Source: Rhynochetos jubatus (taxonomy: Eukaryota; Chordata; Aves; Eurypygiformes; Rhynochetidae). From it: DNA of 64,000 nt. Positions 10,851 through 23,339 of the stretch are shown one piece after another. Location: the NCBI GenBank assembly GCA_027574665.1, contig CM050650.1:97375086-97439085 (forward strand), in the 5' to 3' direction. The position numbers and the translations under genes were made by a program. Position 1 is the first letter of the stretch. Each line of letters starts with the position of its first letter. The notes beneath the pieces are model-generated. The model was not told the DNA's origin. It saw nothing but the letters and a program-made list of their open reading frames with translations, and did not search any database.

Positions 10851-11270
10851 AAATGATAGAATGGTTTGGGTTGGAAGGGACCTTAAAGATCATCTAGTTC
10901 CAACCCCCCTGCCATGGGCAGGGACACCCTCCACTAGACCAGGTTGCTCAAAGCCTCATCCAGCCTGGCCTTGAACACTTCCAGGGATGGGGCATCCACA
11001 GCTTCTCTGGGCAACCTGTTCCACTGCCTCACCAGCCCCTCCATGAAAAACTTCTTCCTGATATCTAATCTAAATCTCCCCACTTTCAATTTAAACCCAT
11101 TACCCCTTGTTCTGTCACTACAGACGCTTGTAGAAAGTCCCCTCCAGCTTCCTTATAGGCCCCTTCAGGTACTGGAAGGTGCAATAGGGTCTCCCTGGAG
11201 CCTTCTCTTCTCCAGGCTGAACAAGCCCAATCCTCTCAACCTTTCTTCATAGAAGAGGTGCTCCAGCCCA
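10851..11270 (-). mobile_element. CR1 LINE 3' fragment
   Basis: This is a well-preserved, relatively young-looking CR1 3' end in reverse orientation. The terminal repeat, the CCATGGGCAGGGACACC block, the GGGGCATCCACAGCTTCTC block and GGCTGAACAAGCCCAA are all present in order. It is truncated at the right after the block that reads AGAGGTGCTCCAGCCC. It closely resembles the copies at 5803 and 28766. Confidence 0.95.
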
Positions 11271-14200
11271 AATAAGATCCTTTATTTGAGGTTTTTTTAG
11301 CTAGTTCAAACTCCTCGTGGTATTTATATCGCAATGGAGGTGTGTGGTTTCAATTAAATTTTGTCTTGCCTGGAAATTCTGCTTTTAATATTTCCAAAGT
11401 TGGTTAATATTGACAGTTTAATGGAGTGCTTCTTTGTATTTTCCCACTGTTGATAAGTTTCTTTGTGTATATGAAGTTCTTCTAAATTACTTAGCTTCTT
11501 GCCCTTGTCAATTTTTACCATGTCAGCTTCATTTCTGTGGCTTGGTCTCGTTTATTCCCCGCTCTGGCATATTTTTCCTCTTTATTGTTTGATGGATGTC
11601 TTCAGTCAAAATCTGTTTTCAAACCGCTTTCTTTTGTTCAGTCCTTTATAAAGTCTCATAATTGTTAAACGTTAGTTCATTTCTCTCCTAAATCCACGTT
11701 TCGCTCAATAGAAAGGTCAGGAGGCCTGTTTGATTTCTGTGTCCTAGGTCTGCGTGGCCACAGTATTCATTCAGGTCCTCTACTCCTAGCATATATACTG
11801 CCTAAGGAACAATGTTCTAGTGGGAGACTGATGGAACAGACCTGTGCTCTGTGCTAGAGGGAGAGAACCTTTCTACTATGGAAATTTCTGTGTTGATGTG
11901 CTGAAGATATATTTAATGTATTTTTGTGGGTTTGAGTGGAATGAAATGGTGGAAGAGTGATACAGAATTAAGCTTATTGTGGGAAATGTACGTGTGTTGC
12001 TCTAGCACATTATCGATACTGGGAGATTTTATAGTGGATTCTTCATATTTGTTTGGTTTCTTTGGCCATGGATATTTATAAAAAATACTCTGAAATAATT
12101 TTGGGGATTTAGCACAGACCTGACCCATTAATGTAGATGGGCACTTCATATACAAAGTGTGATGTGCTGAAGATTTATGGTATAGCATCAGAATCTTGGG
12201 CTAGATCTTGTCTGTATGCTTTAGTGAAAATGAGAGTTGTTTTTCCATTTTTAGCTCCTAAACTGCTTCTGGGTTTGGAACACAAGGTCATTTAAGTTTC
12301 TTTCTGGAACTCTGATAATATGCATTGGCCGTGAACTGGTTAGAGGGAGTAGAGAACTACTACTGATACTTCACAAATACAAGCAAACGTTGTAAAGCCC
12401 TTTTTACTTGTTTATTGGGAAAATTCAGTGAATTCCTCATGTTCTTTTGTCTGTTCAATAAAAGAATTCTTTGTAATGGACTTTATGCCCAATATGTGTT
12501 AAAACTTCAGAGATCTGCTGAAGAAGGATTTTTCATGACTGAAGAAGTCGTGATGTTTTATAGGCCTGTGATGTAATTGCCACTTGGCAGGTTTAACGTT
12601 CATAATTGGCACTTGGGCAACACATAATCCAAGTAGATGATATTTAAGTATTACAGGAGTAATCCTGAAGATGAATAGTTTAAGAAAAAAAATTACACAA
12701 TATTGCTCACAAGTAAGTTTTCTCTTGTTGTGCACTTTCACAACGTGTCTACTCTGTATGCCTATTGAAGTAGATTAAAACTATGCATTAGAAAAGCTGG
12801 GCCTTTTTTATTCCATTTAAATGAGATTTTCTCCAAACACTTTTTGGAACAGTCCGATGGTCTGACATTCTGGATATATCACAAAGTTTATCTCAGCGAG
12901 CTATTCGAGCTGGCAGCCTGGGAATATTTTCTCAAGACATGTTAGGGGATGAATCAGAGCCTAGCCATAGGGACGATGAACAGAGCCTTTGGCACTAATA
13001 GTGCTTTCCATATTTGCTATGGCTGTGTATGTAGGGAATTGTGGTGTAAAGATCCTATACAGCTGCTGTTACAAAACTGCAGTGTAATTCTGATGGTTTT
13101 TTTTGTTACTGTCTTTCAATAATACTACCCATGAAGACTGCTAAACTGGTACTTTAATAATCGCATCTCAGACATTTTAATGGCAATTACAAGAGGATAC
13201 GTCAATTACAAGGACTCGTGATTATTCCCTTTGGAAAAGTTGTTTTTTGATGACTGTGAAAATTCATTGATGTTTTTGGTCTAAAATGTTAACCACAGGT
13301 TTTATTGCCTTGTGCTGTTAAGTGCTGCAGCCAGAACCAAACAGCGATCTCTGCTCAGTCTGTTCGGATGACTGCAGCTATCAGTCACTCATTGCCTGTT
13401 CCGCATCCTCTCCACACTGCTCCTGATTTTTTCCTCTTGGTTGCTAGGGAGGAATGTTCATTGATTTTTCTGTTTTTTTTTGTGCAGCAACATACCAACA
13501 AATTATCGAGACAGGAAGACTTTACAGGTCCACTTGTATAACTCACTAGATTCTTCTGTCAACTGATATTCTATACTGTCATTAGACTCAAAGTTTGTTT
13601 TCTCATTTACTGTTGGGATTTCATTATTGTTAAAAATTGTTGCCTTTGATTTGAATTCTGATTTGAATTAAAAATTGAAAGGTGGAAGCCAAGGCTGGTA
13701 ACAGCAGCTGTGTTGCAGTCCTAGTCCATGCTCAAATACAGTCTTATACCATTAAATGCAATTAATATTATTATACAAGAAGGAAATTTAGAACATGGCA
13801 TAGAAAATGTAAATTATTATATTTTCTTGTTAGGCATACCTGTCCTTTTCTCTCTTATTTGCTAAGTGAACATTTCTTTTGTATAGTACCATAATTGTAA
13901 GTGTATTAGAAAATATATACCTGTGTTCAATTTAACAGGAAAACCAAAGCACTTGGAATCCAAATTATGTGTAATCTTATGATCCGAAACTCACACAGAG
14001 AGATGAACTAGTATTACTTTAAAAGGAGATAATCATGTATATATAAAAATTAAGATAGAAGCTGTAAGGCAGTACAAGGGAAAGATTATTAATTTTCTGT
14101 ACTCCATAAAAAAAGAAAAATCAACAGCTTTTCTATTCAGTTTTAAACAAGGAAGCATCCGAGAACTACCAGCCTCCATTATCTGGCGATGAGATTGTTT

Positions 14201-15545
14201 AGCATCCCTAATTTCCTTTGCTTTTTTGCTTGAGTAAACTGATTCAGCAAATCAAAAATATGCTAAGTGTTTGTTATAAAAAAACACTTGTGTTTGGTCT
14301 TGCAGCAGGTAAAGTGTATCGGGCTATCAAGAAAGGTGCACTTTTTGCAACACTGACAAATGGTGTTGTGGGTCTTAGTCTGTTTTGCTTTCAACCTACC
14401 AGATGAACTCTGCAACCACCTTTGCTGTTTGTGTAGTTAAACTGCCTTTTCCCAGGGATTACACAGTCAGAATATTACTTTGGCCCAGCAGTCATGTGAG
14501 ACTGTTGGCCAAAATAATACATACCAACCTAATAGTAGGGACCTGTACCCCACTGAGAATATGATGACTGAATACATTGTAGTTTACTTGTGCAAACTTC
14601 TGTGTGCAGAAGGGCCTCCATTGTACCCTTAGTGCCCTGCAGCTTTTTACACCTTTCAAACTAGTAGTTCTGAATCTGAAATGAACCCAAAACCAGGGAG
14701 TGTAGTACAGTTGCAGTTGACACATTCATATGTGTTCTCAGCAATGCGAGCAGTAGGCATATGCATCTTGTCAATAATCTGTTTTCTGAAACTACACATT
14801 ACTTCGACATGTTTCCATGTGAGAAACTTTTTTAATAGTGAGAGTTAGCATCTCCACACCAAGAAGAGTGAGACACATTTGTTTCTACACCTGTTCAGAT
14901 GCAAAATTCTGGAGCCCTGTAACTATTCCCTGTGTGTGTTAAAATGTTCCCATTGTAGAATTGCACAATTCCTGCCTGAAACACTAATGTATATTTGGGG
15001 ATAGAGTAACAATTGCAGCAGCTTCCATGGCCTTCCAGTTTGTTGTAAAAATATTGTAGTAGTAATTTCTTACATTTTCAGCATCTTTTCACATTCCAGT
15101 ATTGTCCAAAAGGCATGAAGCATCACGTGGATGTCTCCATCATAACATAAACACTTAGAATTGGAGGCAGCACATTTAATGTGTCTGTGATGCAAGCAGA
15201 AACTAACAAGAACTATAAGGGACCGGAAAGTACCCCATGTGTGTGGTGACAAGATAAAATAACTATTGTCCTTAGAGCCATAAAGGAAAAGTAATGTTTG
15301 TGTTGTTTCTAGAGACCACTCAGAAGGGCACAAGGTAAACTGGGATACACCATCATAACTACTGGTGTAAGCAAGTGCACTATTCAGGATATACTTGGTT
15401 TATGGAATTGTAGGTAATTGTAGGTAGTTTGGTTTAAGGCTTCCTGAGCAGATGTGAAAATACTGTCTTGTGGACACACCCACTGTGGATAATCATCTAT
15501 AGTGAAACTCATGTCCTTGAAGCTGGCCTTTGGAAGGGAGGGAAA
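11271..15545. other. unique AT-rich DNA with one open GC-richer segment
   Basis: No repeat family is recognised. The segment 12865-13000 is discussed separately. A 10-bp unit AATTGTAGGT is duplicated in tandem at 15406-15425. Otherwise nothing supports a gene. Confidence 0.45.
12865..13000 (+). other. weak exon or conserved-element candidate
   Basis: This short segment is richer in GC than its surroundings. It is preceded by a pyrimidine-containing stretch and AACAG, acceptable as a 3' splice site, and stays open for about 45 codons to a TAA near 13000. The predicted peptide contains SLSQRAIRAGSLGIF and ends in SLWH. A second frame is also open over most of the segment, which weakens the coding case. 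I do not recognise a protein family. It could equally be a conserved non-coding element or chance. Confidence 0.15.
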
Positions 15546-15698
15546 ATCATAGAACCATAGAATGGTTTGGGTTGGAAGGGACCTTAAAGACCATCCAGTT
15601 CTAACCCCCCTGCCATGGGCAGGGACACCCTCCACTAGACCAGGCTGCTCAAAGCCTCATCCAGCCTGGCCTTGAAGACAGCCAGGGACGGGACACCC
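15546..15698 (-). mobile_element. short CR1 LINE 3' fragment
   Basis: It begins with ATCATAGAACCATAGAATGG, the reverse complement of the CR1 terminal octamers, followed by the CCATGGGCAGGGACACC and CCAGCCTGGCCTTGAA blocks. The match stops after about 150 bp, so this is one of the shortest insertions here. Confidence 0.92.
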
Positions 15699-16456
15699 AT
15701 CCCCATCCCTGAAAAGGAGAAGAAAGGTATGGACCTGAGTGCTGTGTCTTACTAAATAGGTCAAAACAAGTAATTCAGAAAATCTAACAATATTTGCAAT
15801 GACGGAAGAGGGTACAGTAGCTCTTCAAGATGCCAATAGAGCCAGTATTCCCTGCAGAACCTCTCTCAGACACTTTTGAAAGATTTCAATACACCAAAAG
15901 AAATGATGCAAAGTCCTCCTAGTTAGTAGAGGAAAGTTCTTCAGATGCAGACAGGATGAATATAAACCCAATATTTTTCTTTTTTCTGCAGTAATTTAGA
16001 ATAAGTAAAGAAACTTAGAAGCAGGCTCTTATGTTTTCACTACAAAAAGTATACTTTTTAAAGACAACAGATTCTAAAATTTACTGACATTGTCCTTGTA
16101 GCTTGTAATTTTTTTAGAAGTTCCAGTTTTATATAAAATCCATTGTAGAAAATATCATAAAATTATAAAACTTCTAATATCTAAGCATCAAGATACATTT
16201 CAAAATTTAATTTTATTTAATTATTTGTAAGCAAACAACAAACAGTCTGGAGATATTTTCAAAAGTCTGGGCAATGTGATATCAGAACTTGGCAGACACT
16301 CTTCCTAAGAATTAATACTACAAACTTTGGAGAGAACCTCTGAAAATGAGCACATTATGCTGCTCAGTGGATGCAAAGAAAAGCCTGAAAACCTCTGCTG
16401 TCTATATTGTTGGGCTCATAAGGCAGATCTGTGAACCATACATTTTCTGAAGCCTC
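15699..16456. other. unique AT-rich DNA
   Basis: Nothing recognisable. Strongly AT-rich between 16050 and 16240. Confidence 0.5.
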
Positions 16457-17019
16457 TGTGCTGGTTGTAGATGGGATAGAGTTAGTTTTCCTCACAGTAG
16501 CTAGTATGAGGCTGTGTTTTGGCTGTGCTGAGAACAATATTGATAGCATACTCGTGTTTTCGGTTGTTGCTAAGGAATGTTTATGTCAATGCAACGATTT
16601 TTTTCAGTTGCTCATACTGCACCTGTGTGCCCAGCTTCTTCTTTACAGGAAGCTGGGAGGGGACACAGGCTGGACAGCTAATCCAAACTGACCAAAGGGA
16701 CGTTTCATGCCATAAAACCTCATGCTCAGTATATAAGTTGGGGGTTGGGCCAGGGTTGGACTTTCTGTCTTTCCAGCTCTGGCTCTCAGTTGGTCTGTGG
16801 GTGGTGAACACTTCTATTATTTGTTTTCTTTTCTGTTATTTTCATTACATATTATTAGTATTATTGGTATCACTATTTTATTAATTTATATTCAATTGTT
16901 ACATTGTTCTTTTCTCAGCCCACGAGCTTCCTTCCTTCTGATTCTCCTCCACTGGAAGAATGGGGAGATGAGAGAGCAACTGTGTGGTACTTCGGCGCTG
17001 CCTGGGATTAAGCCATTAC
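16457..17019 (+). mobile_element. endogenous retrovirus solo LTR
   Basis: The element opens with TGTGCTGGTTGTAGATGGG and carries the landmarks of a widespread avian ERV LTR: the GATAGAGTTAGTTTTC block, AAGCTGGGAGGGGACACA, a TATA box, TTCTCAGCCCACGAG, and a 3' end related to GGTGCTTAGTTGC. GCCTC flanks both sides (16452-16456 and 17020-17024), consistent with a target-site duplication of 4-6 bp; the final CA appears altered. At about 560 bp it is a plausible complete solo LTR. No gag, pol or env sequence adjoins it, so it arose by LTR-LTR recombination or is a remnant. Confidence 0.82.
16730..16737 (+). promoter_or_regulatory. TATA box of the LTR
   Basis: TATATAAG lies in the U3 part of the LTR at the position expected for a retroviral promoter. 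Any activity would transcribe rightward. Whether it still fires cannot be told from sequence. Confidence 0.5.
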
Positions 17020-17024
17020 GCCTC

Positions 17025-18689
17025 TCAACCTTTTAGTGATTCAGTAAGTCTGGACTTGAACAGAAACTTTCAGAACCAAGCACTGTTTGTACAAGATAAA
17101 AGCTACCAGTCTTTCTCTGATTTGAGTAAAATACAATGAAAAGTATTGCAGGAGTCATGGCTTTTTTTGAAGGTACCATTGTGAATATAATTGGCCTTAA
17201 ATACTTTTCCATTGGTCATATTTTGGGGCTTTTTTACTTGCTTTTTTACACTTTTACATAGTTTCATTATCCTTGTTTAGGAAAGATTGATACCCTGCTT
17301 CAGTCTTCTTTCAGAAAATACTGAGAAGCCGTTATTCAGGGTTTTTTTTCTGTTTTATTCAGGCACATTCTAACATTTGAAACTAATTTTGGAAACAAAT
17401 AAATACGACTTCATCCCTGATTAAGAGCTGAGCAAAAGGTAAGTTTTGCCTTTGGAAGTGGACCTTTAGTTTAAAACATTACTTTTCAAAAACATCTAAA
17501 TTATCTCAGAGCACATGTCACATTTTCCAAGGTAATAGTCACTTGGGGATGCCTAGCTTTAGATGGTTCCAGCATAAGGGAGTTCACACCCTTAATTAGA
17601 GGTTATAGATTCCTGTTCACAATATAAGAAGAACTAGAAGACTAAGAATGGAATCAGTAGCAGTCAGCATAGCTCACTGGGAGATACGCAGATAAAGAAT
17701 GTAGAGGAGAGGAATAGAACTTGAATAATTCAGCCAGCTCTTGGGGGATTGAGGCTGGCTTACTTTAGTCAGGCTGCAATCAAAATAAAGGAAGAAAATA
17801 GGCAAACATGGGAGTAAAGGTTCTTGAACATAACCATGAAACCATATTTTTAATTAAAAAAAAAAAATTTAAACATAAAAAAATAAGAAAACTTACTAAA
17901 AGTAAGAAAGAAAACTTACCAAAAATGCCAACTAGTTAAGAAAAAGAAAGAGGTATCAATACAGCCTGCAGGTGAAGAAAATTGTCAGCAAAGTGAAAGG
18001 ACTCTATATATACTGTCTTCATCAGGTTCCCCTGACCAGAACTGTCCATTGCTGCCTATACATTTGTGTGCCTTCCTTATGTTCAGTCTTCTGCCATGTT
18101 ATTGTCTGTCAAAAATGGTGTAAAATGTTGTCTTTGAAGTAACTATCATTGCTTTAAGACAGTGATTTACAAGAAATTTCATTAATCTGGTGTTGTATTG
18201 TATAAGATATGATGTAAAACAGGAAGCATAATGACAAATACAGAAGACCCTAATCAGAAGACTGAACTGTAATACAGCAAATTTATGAATTACTGTTTAC
18301 ACAGATTCAGACTTTTAACTCAAACTATATCAGAATCATTTCCCTTCAAGTGGAAAAACAAACACTGAACTTTGGGCTGCACCTCATTTAGAAACCTACT
18401 GTAGTAGGATACATCCCACATTTGCCATCTTGAGTTAGGTGTCAAATGTGAGTTAGTGGTCTAGACTTCCTCTATAATTTATATATAGAGAGAAACCCTT
18501 CTAGATGGTAATTAATCCTGTTCTGAAATAAGTGTTTAAGGTGGGATAAATTGCTTTTCATCAGTATTTCTCCTAACTGTAGAGAAAGCGAGTAAGCACC
18601 TATATTTCAAACTGATTACTTGAGCTAACATGAATCCTGTCTCCCATAGGCAACTTAAGGTGGATGGTTACATAAACTCCCCCATAGTT
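17025..18689. other. unique AT-rich DNA
   Basis: No gene or repeat family is recognised. The block 17840-17960 is A-rich with a degenerate short direct repeat built on GAAAACTTAC. Confidence 0.5.
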
Positions 18690-19101
18690 TATCACAGACT
18701 CTCAGGGTCGTTGAGGTTAGAATGGACCTCTGGAGGTCATCGTGCTCAAGCAGGGCTACCTAGAACTGGTTGTCCAGATCCATGTCCAGATGACTTTTAA
18801 ATATCTCCAAGGTTCAAGACTCTGCAACTTCTCTGGGCAACCTGTGCCAGTGCTCAGTCACCCTCACAGTGAAATAGTGTTTCCTGCTGTTCAGAGGGAA
18901 TCTCCTGTGTTTCAGTTTCTGCCTATTGCCTCTGGTTCTGCTACTGGGCACCACTGAAAAGAGCCTGGCTCCGTTTTCTTTCTGACCTCCCTTCAGGTGT
19001 TTATAAACATTGATGAGATCCTCCAGAGCCTTCTATTTTCCGGACTGAACAGCCCCAGCTCTCTCAGCCTGTTTTGATATGAGAGGTGCTTCAATCCCTG
19101 A
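18690..19101 (-). mobile_element. older CR1 LINE 3' end
   Basis: In reverse orientation it shows CR1 3' features of an older subfamily: a worn terminal repeat, GGTCATCGTGCTCAAGCAGG, TCTCTGGGCAACCTGTGCC, TGAAATAGTGTTTCCTG, and ACTGAACAGCCCCAGCTCTC. At about 19101 the similarity passes abruptly to endonuclease-coding CR1 sequence (next entry) instead of the C-terminal part of ORF2 that should follow. Confidence 0.88.
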
Positions 19102-19260
19102 ACTTTCATTTGACTCCTTATTCATTTCTAGGCAGAGCTTGGTACACTCCAACTTCTCTCTCAAATAAAGGGCAATTCCCCATCCTTGTTTTCCTAGCCT
19201 GTTCCTTCTAAAGAGCCGGTTTCCCTCCATTCCATATGCCTCCGTAGTTTTCAATGCCTA
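19102..19260 (-). pseudogene. CR1 ORF2 endonuclease-domain fragment
   Basis: The minus-strand translation contains EGNRLFRRNRLGKQGWGIAL followed by YLREKLECTKLCLEMN. These correspond to the conserved RLFRRDRPG, GGVALYV and LEC segments of the apurinic-type endonuclease domain of CR1 ORF2. In CR1 the domain lies at the N-terminal end of ORF2, several kilobases from the 3' end. Here it touches the 3' fragment directly and in the same orientation, so the reverse transcriptase region is missing. The protein cannot be functional. Confidence 0.75.
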
Positions 19261-20364
19261 ATTTTTTAAACTGGTGAAATTACAGGATTGGCAAGATATC
19301 TAAGACTATTCAACAGCACATAGCTTCTGATACTAAATTCTGGTATTTCCACATCTGTGTAATTATAGTCCTATTTGTAGTACTCCTTAGCTTTGTGTTA
19401 GTATTTATTCGTGCTAAAGTGGACATATTCAGTGAGTCACACTGTAATGTTTCAAATTAGTGGCCATAAATTTTAAAAATATTTTCCCCTTTTAACTGTA
19501 AAAGTACATGTATCAAGCAAAAATAAATCTAAAAGGGGAAAATTCTAAAATTACATTCTAATACCCTGAATGCATTTAATATTTACCATCTTACCATCCT
19601 GTAGTATTTAATATAGTGATATGCAAACAATAACCATTGTCTTTCCAACAACTTGTGATAGGAAAAAAACCCCCACTTCTTTATTTTTTTTGGTGTGTTC
19701 TGCTGAAACTGTAGAATTTATGTGGGGTTGGGTGTCATGCCAAAAGTGATACTCCCAAGTTTTGCCAATCTAGAGTGATGTGGACTTTCCTTACCAACAC
19801 CTTCAGCGTATCACTCATCTGAAAAAAAATGCCCCATCAGTATCTAATACCATGCTTGGTGTCTGGCTTAGTTCTGAGTCAGAGGAAACCATATCTCTGA
19901 GTCATCCAAAGATCTCTGTTCCCAAACTCTGATGTTTTGAGTTGTGCTATGTACCGAATAGACCTTAATCCACTTAGCTTGTGAAAACTGATAGAACTGC
20001 AGCACAATCAAGTATAACTATTGTTAAATATATTCTGTCAGTTGACACAATGCATCTACTGTTCCACAGGATGTGATTTCCTGCCCTTCTGCTGCAAGAT
20101 TTCAATACATTCTCTTAACCCATCATTTGAAGTTAAACAGTAATACTGTAGAGTATTGAGTTAAAATGACAGATAGAGTACTTACAAGTCCTAAGAAGGT
20201 ATGTCCATATTTCAAATGATGCAGTTGAATCTAAATTTCTTGTATTTCAAGTGAACTTGTAATCTTTAAGCCTGTGGGAAAAATTTCTGCTTTTTCTAAG
20301 ATTAAAACCAGTCTGATCCCTTCCGAAGGACAGAAGATCAGAGAAAAACTAAGCTAGCTAAGAA
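19261..20364. other. unique AT-rich DNA
   Basis: No gene or repeat is recognised. The CR1 endonuclease similarity may extend slightly past 19260 but fades. Confidence 0.45.
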
Positions 20365-20535
20365 TCTCAGGAAGTCACCTAGTCTGTTTTCTTGTCCCAA
20401 AGAGTTATGGACCAGTGCATGTCACTCTTGACAGATGCTTTCCTAATCTGTCCTAACTGTGCTCCAATATTTGAGATACTACAACCTCTTAGACATCTAT
20501 TTTAGTTCTTTGTTATACTTACCTTGAAAACATTT
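20365..20535 (-). mobile_element. ancient CR1/L3-like fragment
   Basis: In reverse orientation the segment follows the order of an old CR1/L3 3' region: CACCTAGTCTGTTTTC, a CCAAAG block, CTCTTGACAGATGCTTTCC, then TCTGTCCTAACTGTGCTCCA and a block ending near TTAGTTCTTTGTTATACTTA. It is heavily diverged, so this call rests on ordered short matches to remembered consensus features. Confidence 0.5.
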
Positions 20536-21742
20536 GGAAACCATAAGGATCAGAAACCATCATAATTTCATTTTTACAGCATTAGAAGGTGCATTTGACT
20601 TTAAATGATTTATGTACTTTTAAGAAAAACAAAATAAGTGAAGAGCTTCTCATGGTTTCCAAGTACAACTATGTCACAATATTTGCTTAATACTGCAGGG
20701 TCAGGGCACTTGTTAAGGACTACAAGACCTTAAAGTTAATCCTGTCTTCCATCTTTTGGGATCTGAGCCTGCATCTCTCAGAAGACTCCCTTAATCCTCA
20801 GACTGTACTGTGACTTCAGTATATAGAGAGTCACTAGGGCCTCTCAATCTCTCTTGTTAGTCTTCCACTCTCTAACAAGATGTAAAAACCTTTGTTGAAA
20901 CACGTAACATACCTATTAGTTGTGCCTACCTTCTTACTCTTTTGTCTCTGAGTCACTGATTATTTATGCTTTATATCCATAGTGGAACATTATTTCAGTG
21001 GTCCAGGATGGTCCAGGATAGACTAGTGATTAAAGAAACGGGATTTTTAAGTTAGGTCTCTCTGTTTGGGGATAATGATTTAAACAGAAGTCTTAAACAC
21101 TGCAGAACAGTGCATTAACAGCTAGCAATTTATTTCTTATTGCTGGATTTAAAAGAGCAAGGAGGTATAGTCTATTTCAAACATATTTTAAACAATTCAG
21201 CATAATATAAAAATGAACACTAAAAGGCTGGCAATGAGATTAATGTCAATTTAGAAAGGAGAAATCCCTCGACTGTAGGGTCAATGAAGCTCTGTGCTGT
21301 GAATATACTAGACCTGAACTACAGGCATAATTTCAGCTAGTATGACACAAAAAGAGGAATTTGGATTCTGGTTACTGCCTTCTGGTGGGGGCATTCAGAC
21401 AATTTGAATCCTTGTCTTCTGCTGCTTATCTAAAAGGAACAATAATTCTGTCTTCAAACATTCATTTTAAAATATGGTTTCAACCATACATGTTGTTGAA
21501 TTAAAAAATTTCAGGTATGATTTTGAACAAAGAGTTTACATTTGTCATGCCTTTTAACATGAAATACAGACATTAGGAAGCACCATTTTACACATTTTGA
21601 TGCCTCTAATAAATGATGCTGGTTGATTAATAATGTCTGAAATCTCCTTGTAATTTGGGAGGGAGGTCTAATAATCAAAAGTAAAGTTTACCTTATGTAA
21701 ATAAACAGTTTTTCTGCTCACTGGACAAAATATATGGTAACT
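20536..21742. other. unique AT-rich DNA
   Basis: No gene is recognised. A 10-bp unit GTCCAGGATG is nearly duplicated at 21001-21020. Confidence 0.5.
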
Positions 21743-22598
21743 TTGGGGCAGGAGAGTTGACCTGCCTGAGGATAGAAAGGCTTTTCAGAGGGGTCTGGAC
21801 AGGCTAGATCAATGGGCTGAGGCCAACTGTGTGAGGTTCAACAAGGCCAAGTGCCGGGTCCTGCACTTGGGCCACAACAACTGCAGGCAACAGTACAGGC
21901 TTGGGGAAGAGTGGCTGGAACGCTGCCTGGCAGAAAAGGACCTGGGGTTGTTGGTGAATATGAGCCAGCAGTGTGCCCAGGTGGCCAAGAAGGCCAATGA
22001 CATCCTGGCCTGCATCATGAACAATGTGGCCAGCAGGACTAGGGCAGTGATTGTCCCCCTGTACTCAGCACTGGTGAGGCCACACCTCGAATCCTGTGTA
22101 CAGTTTTGGGCCCCTCACTGCAAGAAAGACATTGAGGTGCTGGAGCATGTCCAGAGAAGGGCAGTGGAGCTGGGGAAGGGTCTGGAGCACAAGTCCTGTG
22201 AGGAGCGGCTGAGGGAACTGGGGTTGTTTAGCCTGGAGGAGGCTCAGGGGAGACCTCATAGCTCTCTACAGGTACCTGAAAGGAGGTTGCACAGATGGGG
22301 GGTGTTGGTCTGTTCTGCCAAGTTACAAGAAATAGGACAAGAGGAAACAGCCTCAAGTTGCTACAGGGGAGGTTTAGATTGGATATTAGGAAAAATTTCT
22401 TCGCGGAAGGGGTTGTCAGTCGTTGGAATGGGCTGCCCAGGGAAGTAGTTGGGTCACCATCCCTGGAGGTATTTGAAAGACATGTGAATGAGGTGCTTAG
22501 GGACATGGTTTAGTGGTGGTATTAGCAGTGTTAGGTTAACAGTTGGACTTGATGATCTTTAAGGTCTTTTCCAACCTAAAAGATTATATGATTCTGAT
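21743..22598 (+). mobile_element. CR1 LINE, C-terminal ORF2 plus 3' end
   Basis: This is the longest recent-type CR1 in the window and one of only two in plus orientation. It begins inside the late part of ORF2, continues through the untranslated region, and ends with GATGATCTTTAAGGTC and worn octamers (ATGATTCTG near 22588-22597). It is 5'-truncated. Confidence 0.95.
21831..22300 (+). pseudogene. CR1 ORF2 C-terminal remnant
   Basis: The translation shows the conserved CR1 ORF2 tail: [16 protein letters not shown], then [37 protein letters not shown], and [12 protein letters not shown]. These follow the reverse transcriptase domain. The endonuclease and the catalytic reverse transcriptase motifs are absent, so the element is immobile. 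The frame is open for about 200 codons, suggesting modest age compared with the L3-like relics nearby. Confidence 0.85.
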
Positions 22599-23339
22599 TT
22601 TTGTATTAAGGCCTTTCTAAATTCAAAATATAATTTTAAAAAAGTTCAAGTTTTAATAGTTAATTTAATGTTTTTAATGGCTCTTCATGAAATTTTTTCT
22701 GCTGGACTAAACTGTATTAGGAAGAGTTTGCTAATGCCCTCCTTCATCGTGGTGGTAGTTGGTCATCTGGTTAAAAACAGAGACTTGCTGCATAGATGCC
22801 TTGGTTTTCAGGGAATATTCCCCTAACATATAAGGGCTAAAACTGATATTTTAAATATATTTCCAAATATAGTAAAATATTTTAAATACTAATTTTTTCC
22901 CCCAGTTTACATTTAATTTCAAACTTAATACATTTTTATTTTGCCGGATCCATTTTCATTTGCATTTAATGTTTGAAGGGCTGGGATTTCTGCTTCAGCC
23001 CTGTGTTCAGTGCATTTTGTGCCCACATTACATTGCTAATAATGGGTTTATTTATGAAAGTTAGCCAGACATGGTAAGTAGGGAAAAAAAAGAGGAAATC
23101 CAGTAGCAATAATTTCCTTGCAGTCTTAGATGTGGATGACATGGACCCCCAAAAGCAAATCCTTTCTGTTTGGATTTTCTTACTCTGAAGGAGGACAGTG
23201 GAAGGAATTAATGCTTCGCAACACTTCAGACACAGCTTTGGTCATTTTATAAAGCAACTAATGGACTGTATGCCTAAATCATTGCTGGAGTTCTATAGGT
23301 TTAGGGTTTTTCTGAAATTAAGGAAAGCCAGTTCCTTCA
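22599..23339. other. unique AT-rich DNA
   Basis: Nothing recognisable. A very AT-rich block lies at 22840-22950. Confidence 0.5.

Noticed and set aside
22228..22506. Minus-strand frame over the plus-strand CR1
   Set aside because: It is the antisense of the CR1 3' end; similar antisense frames appear over every CR1 copy (for example 10944-11252).
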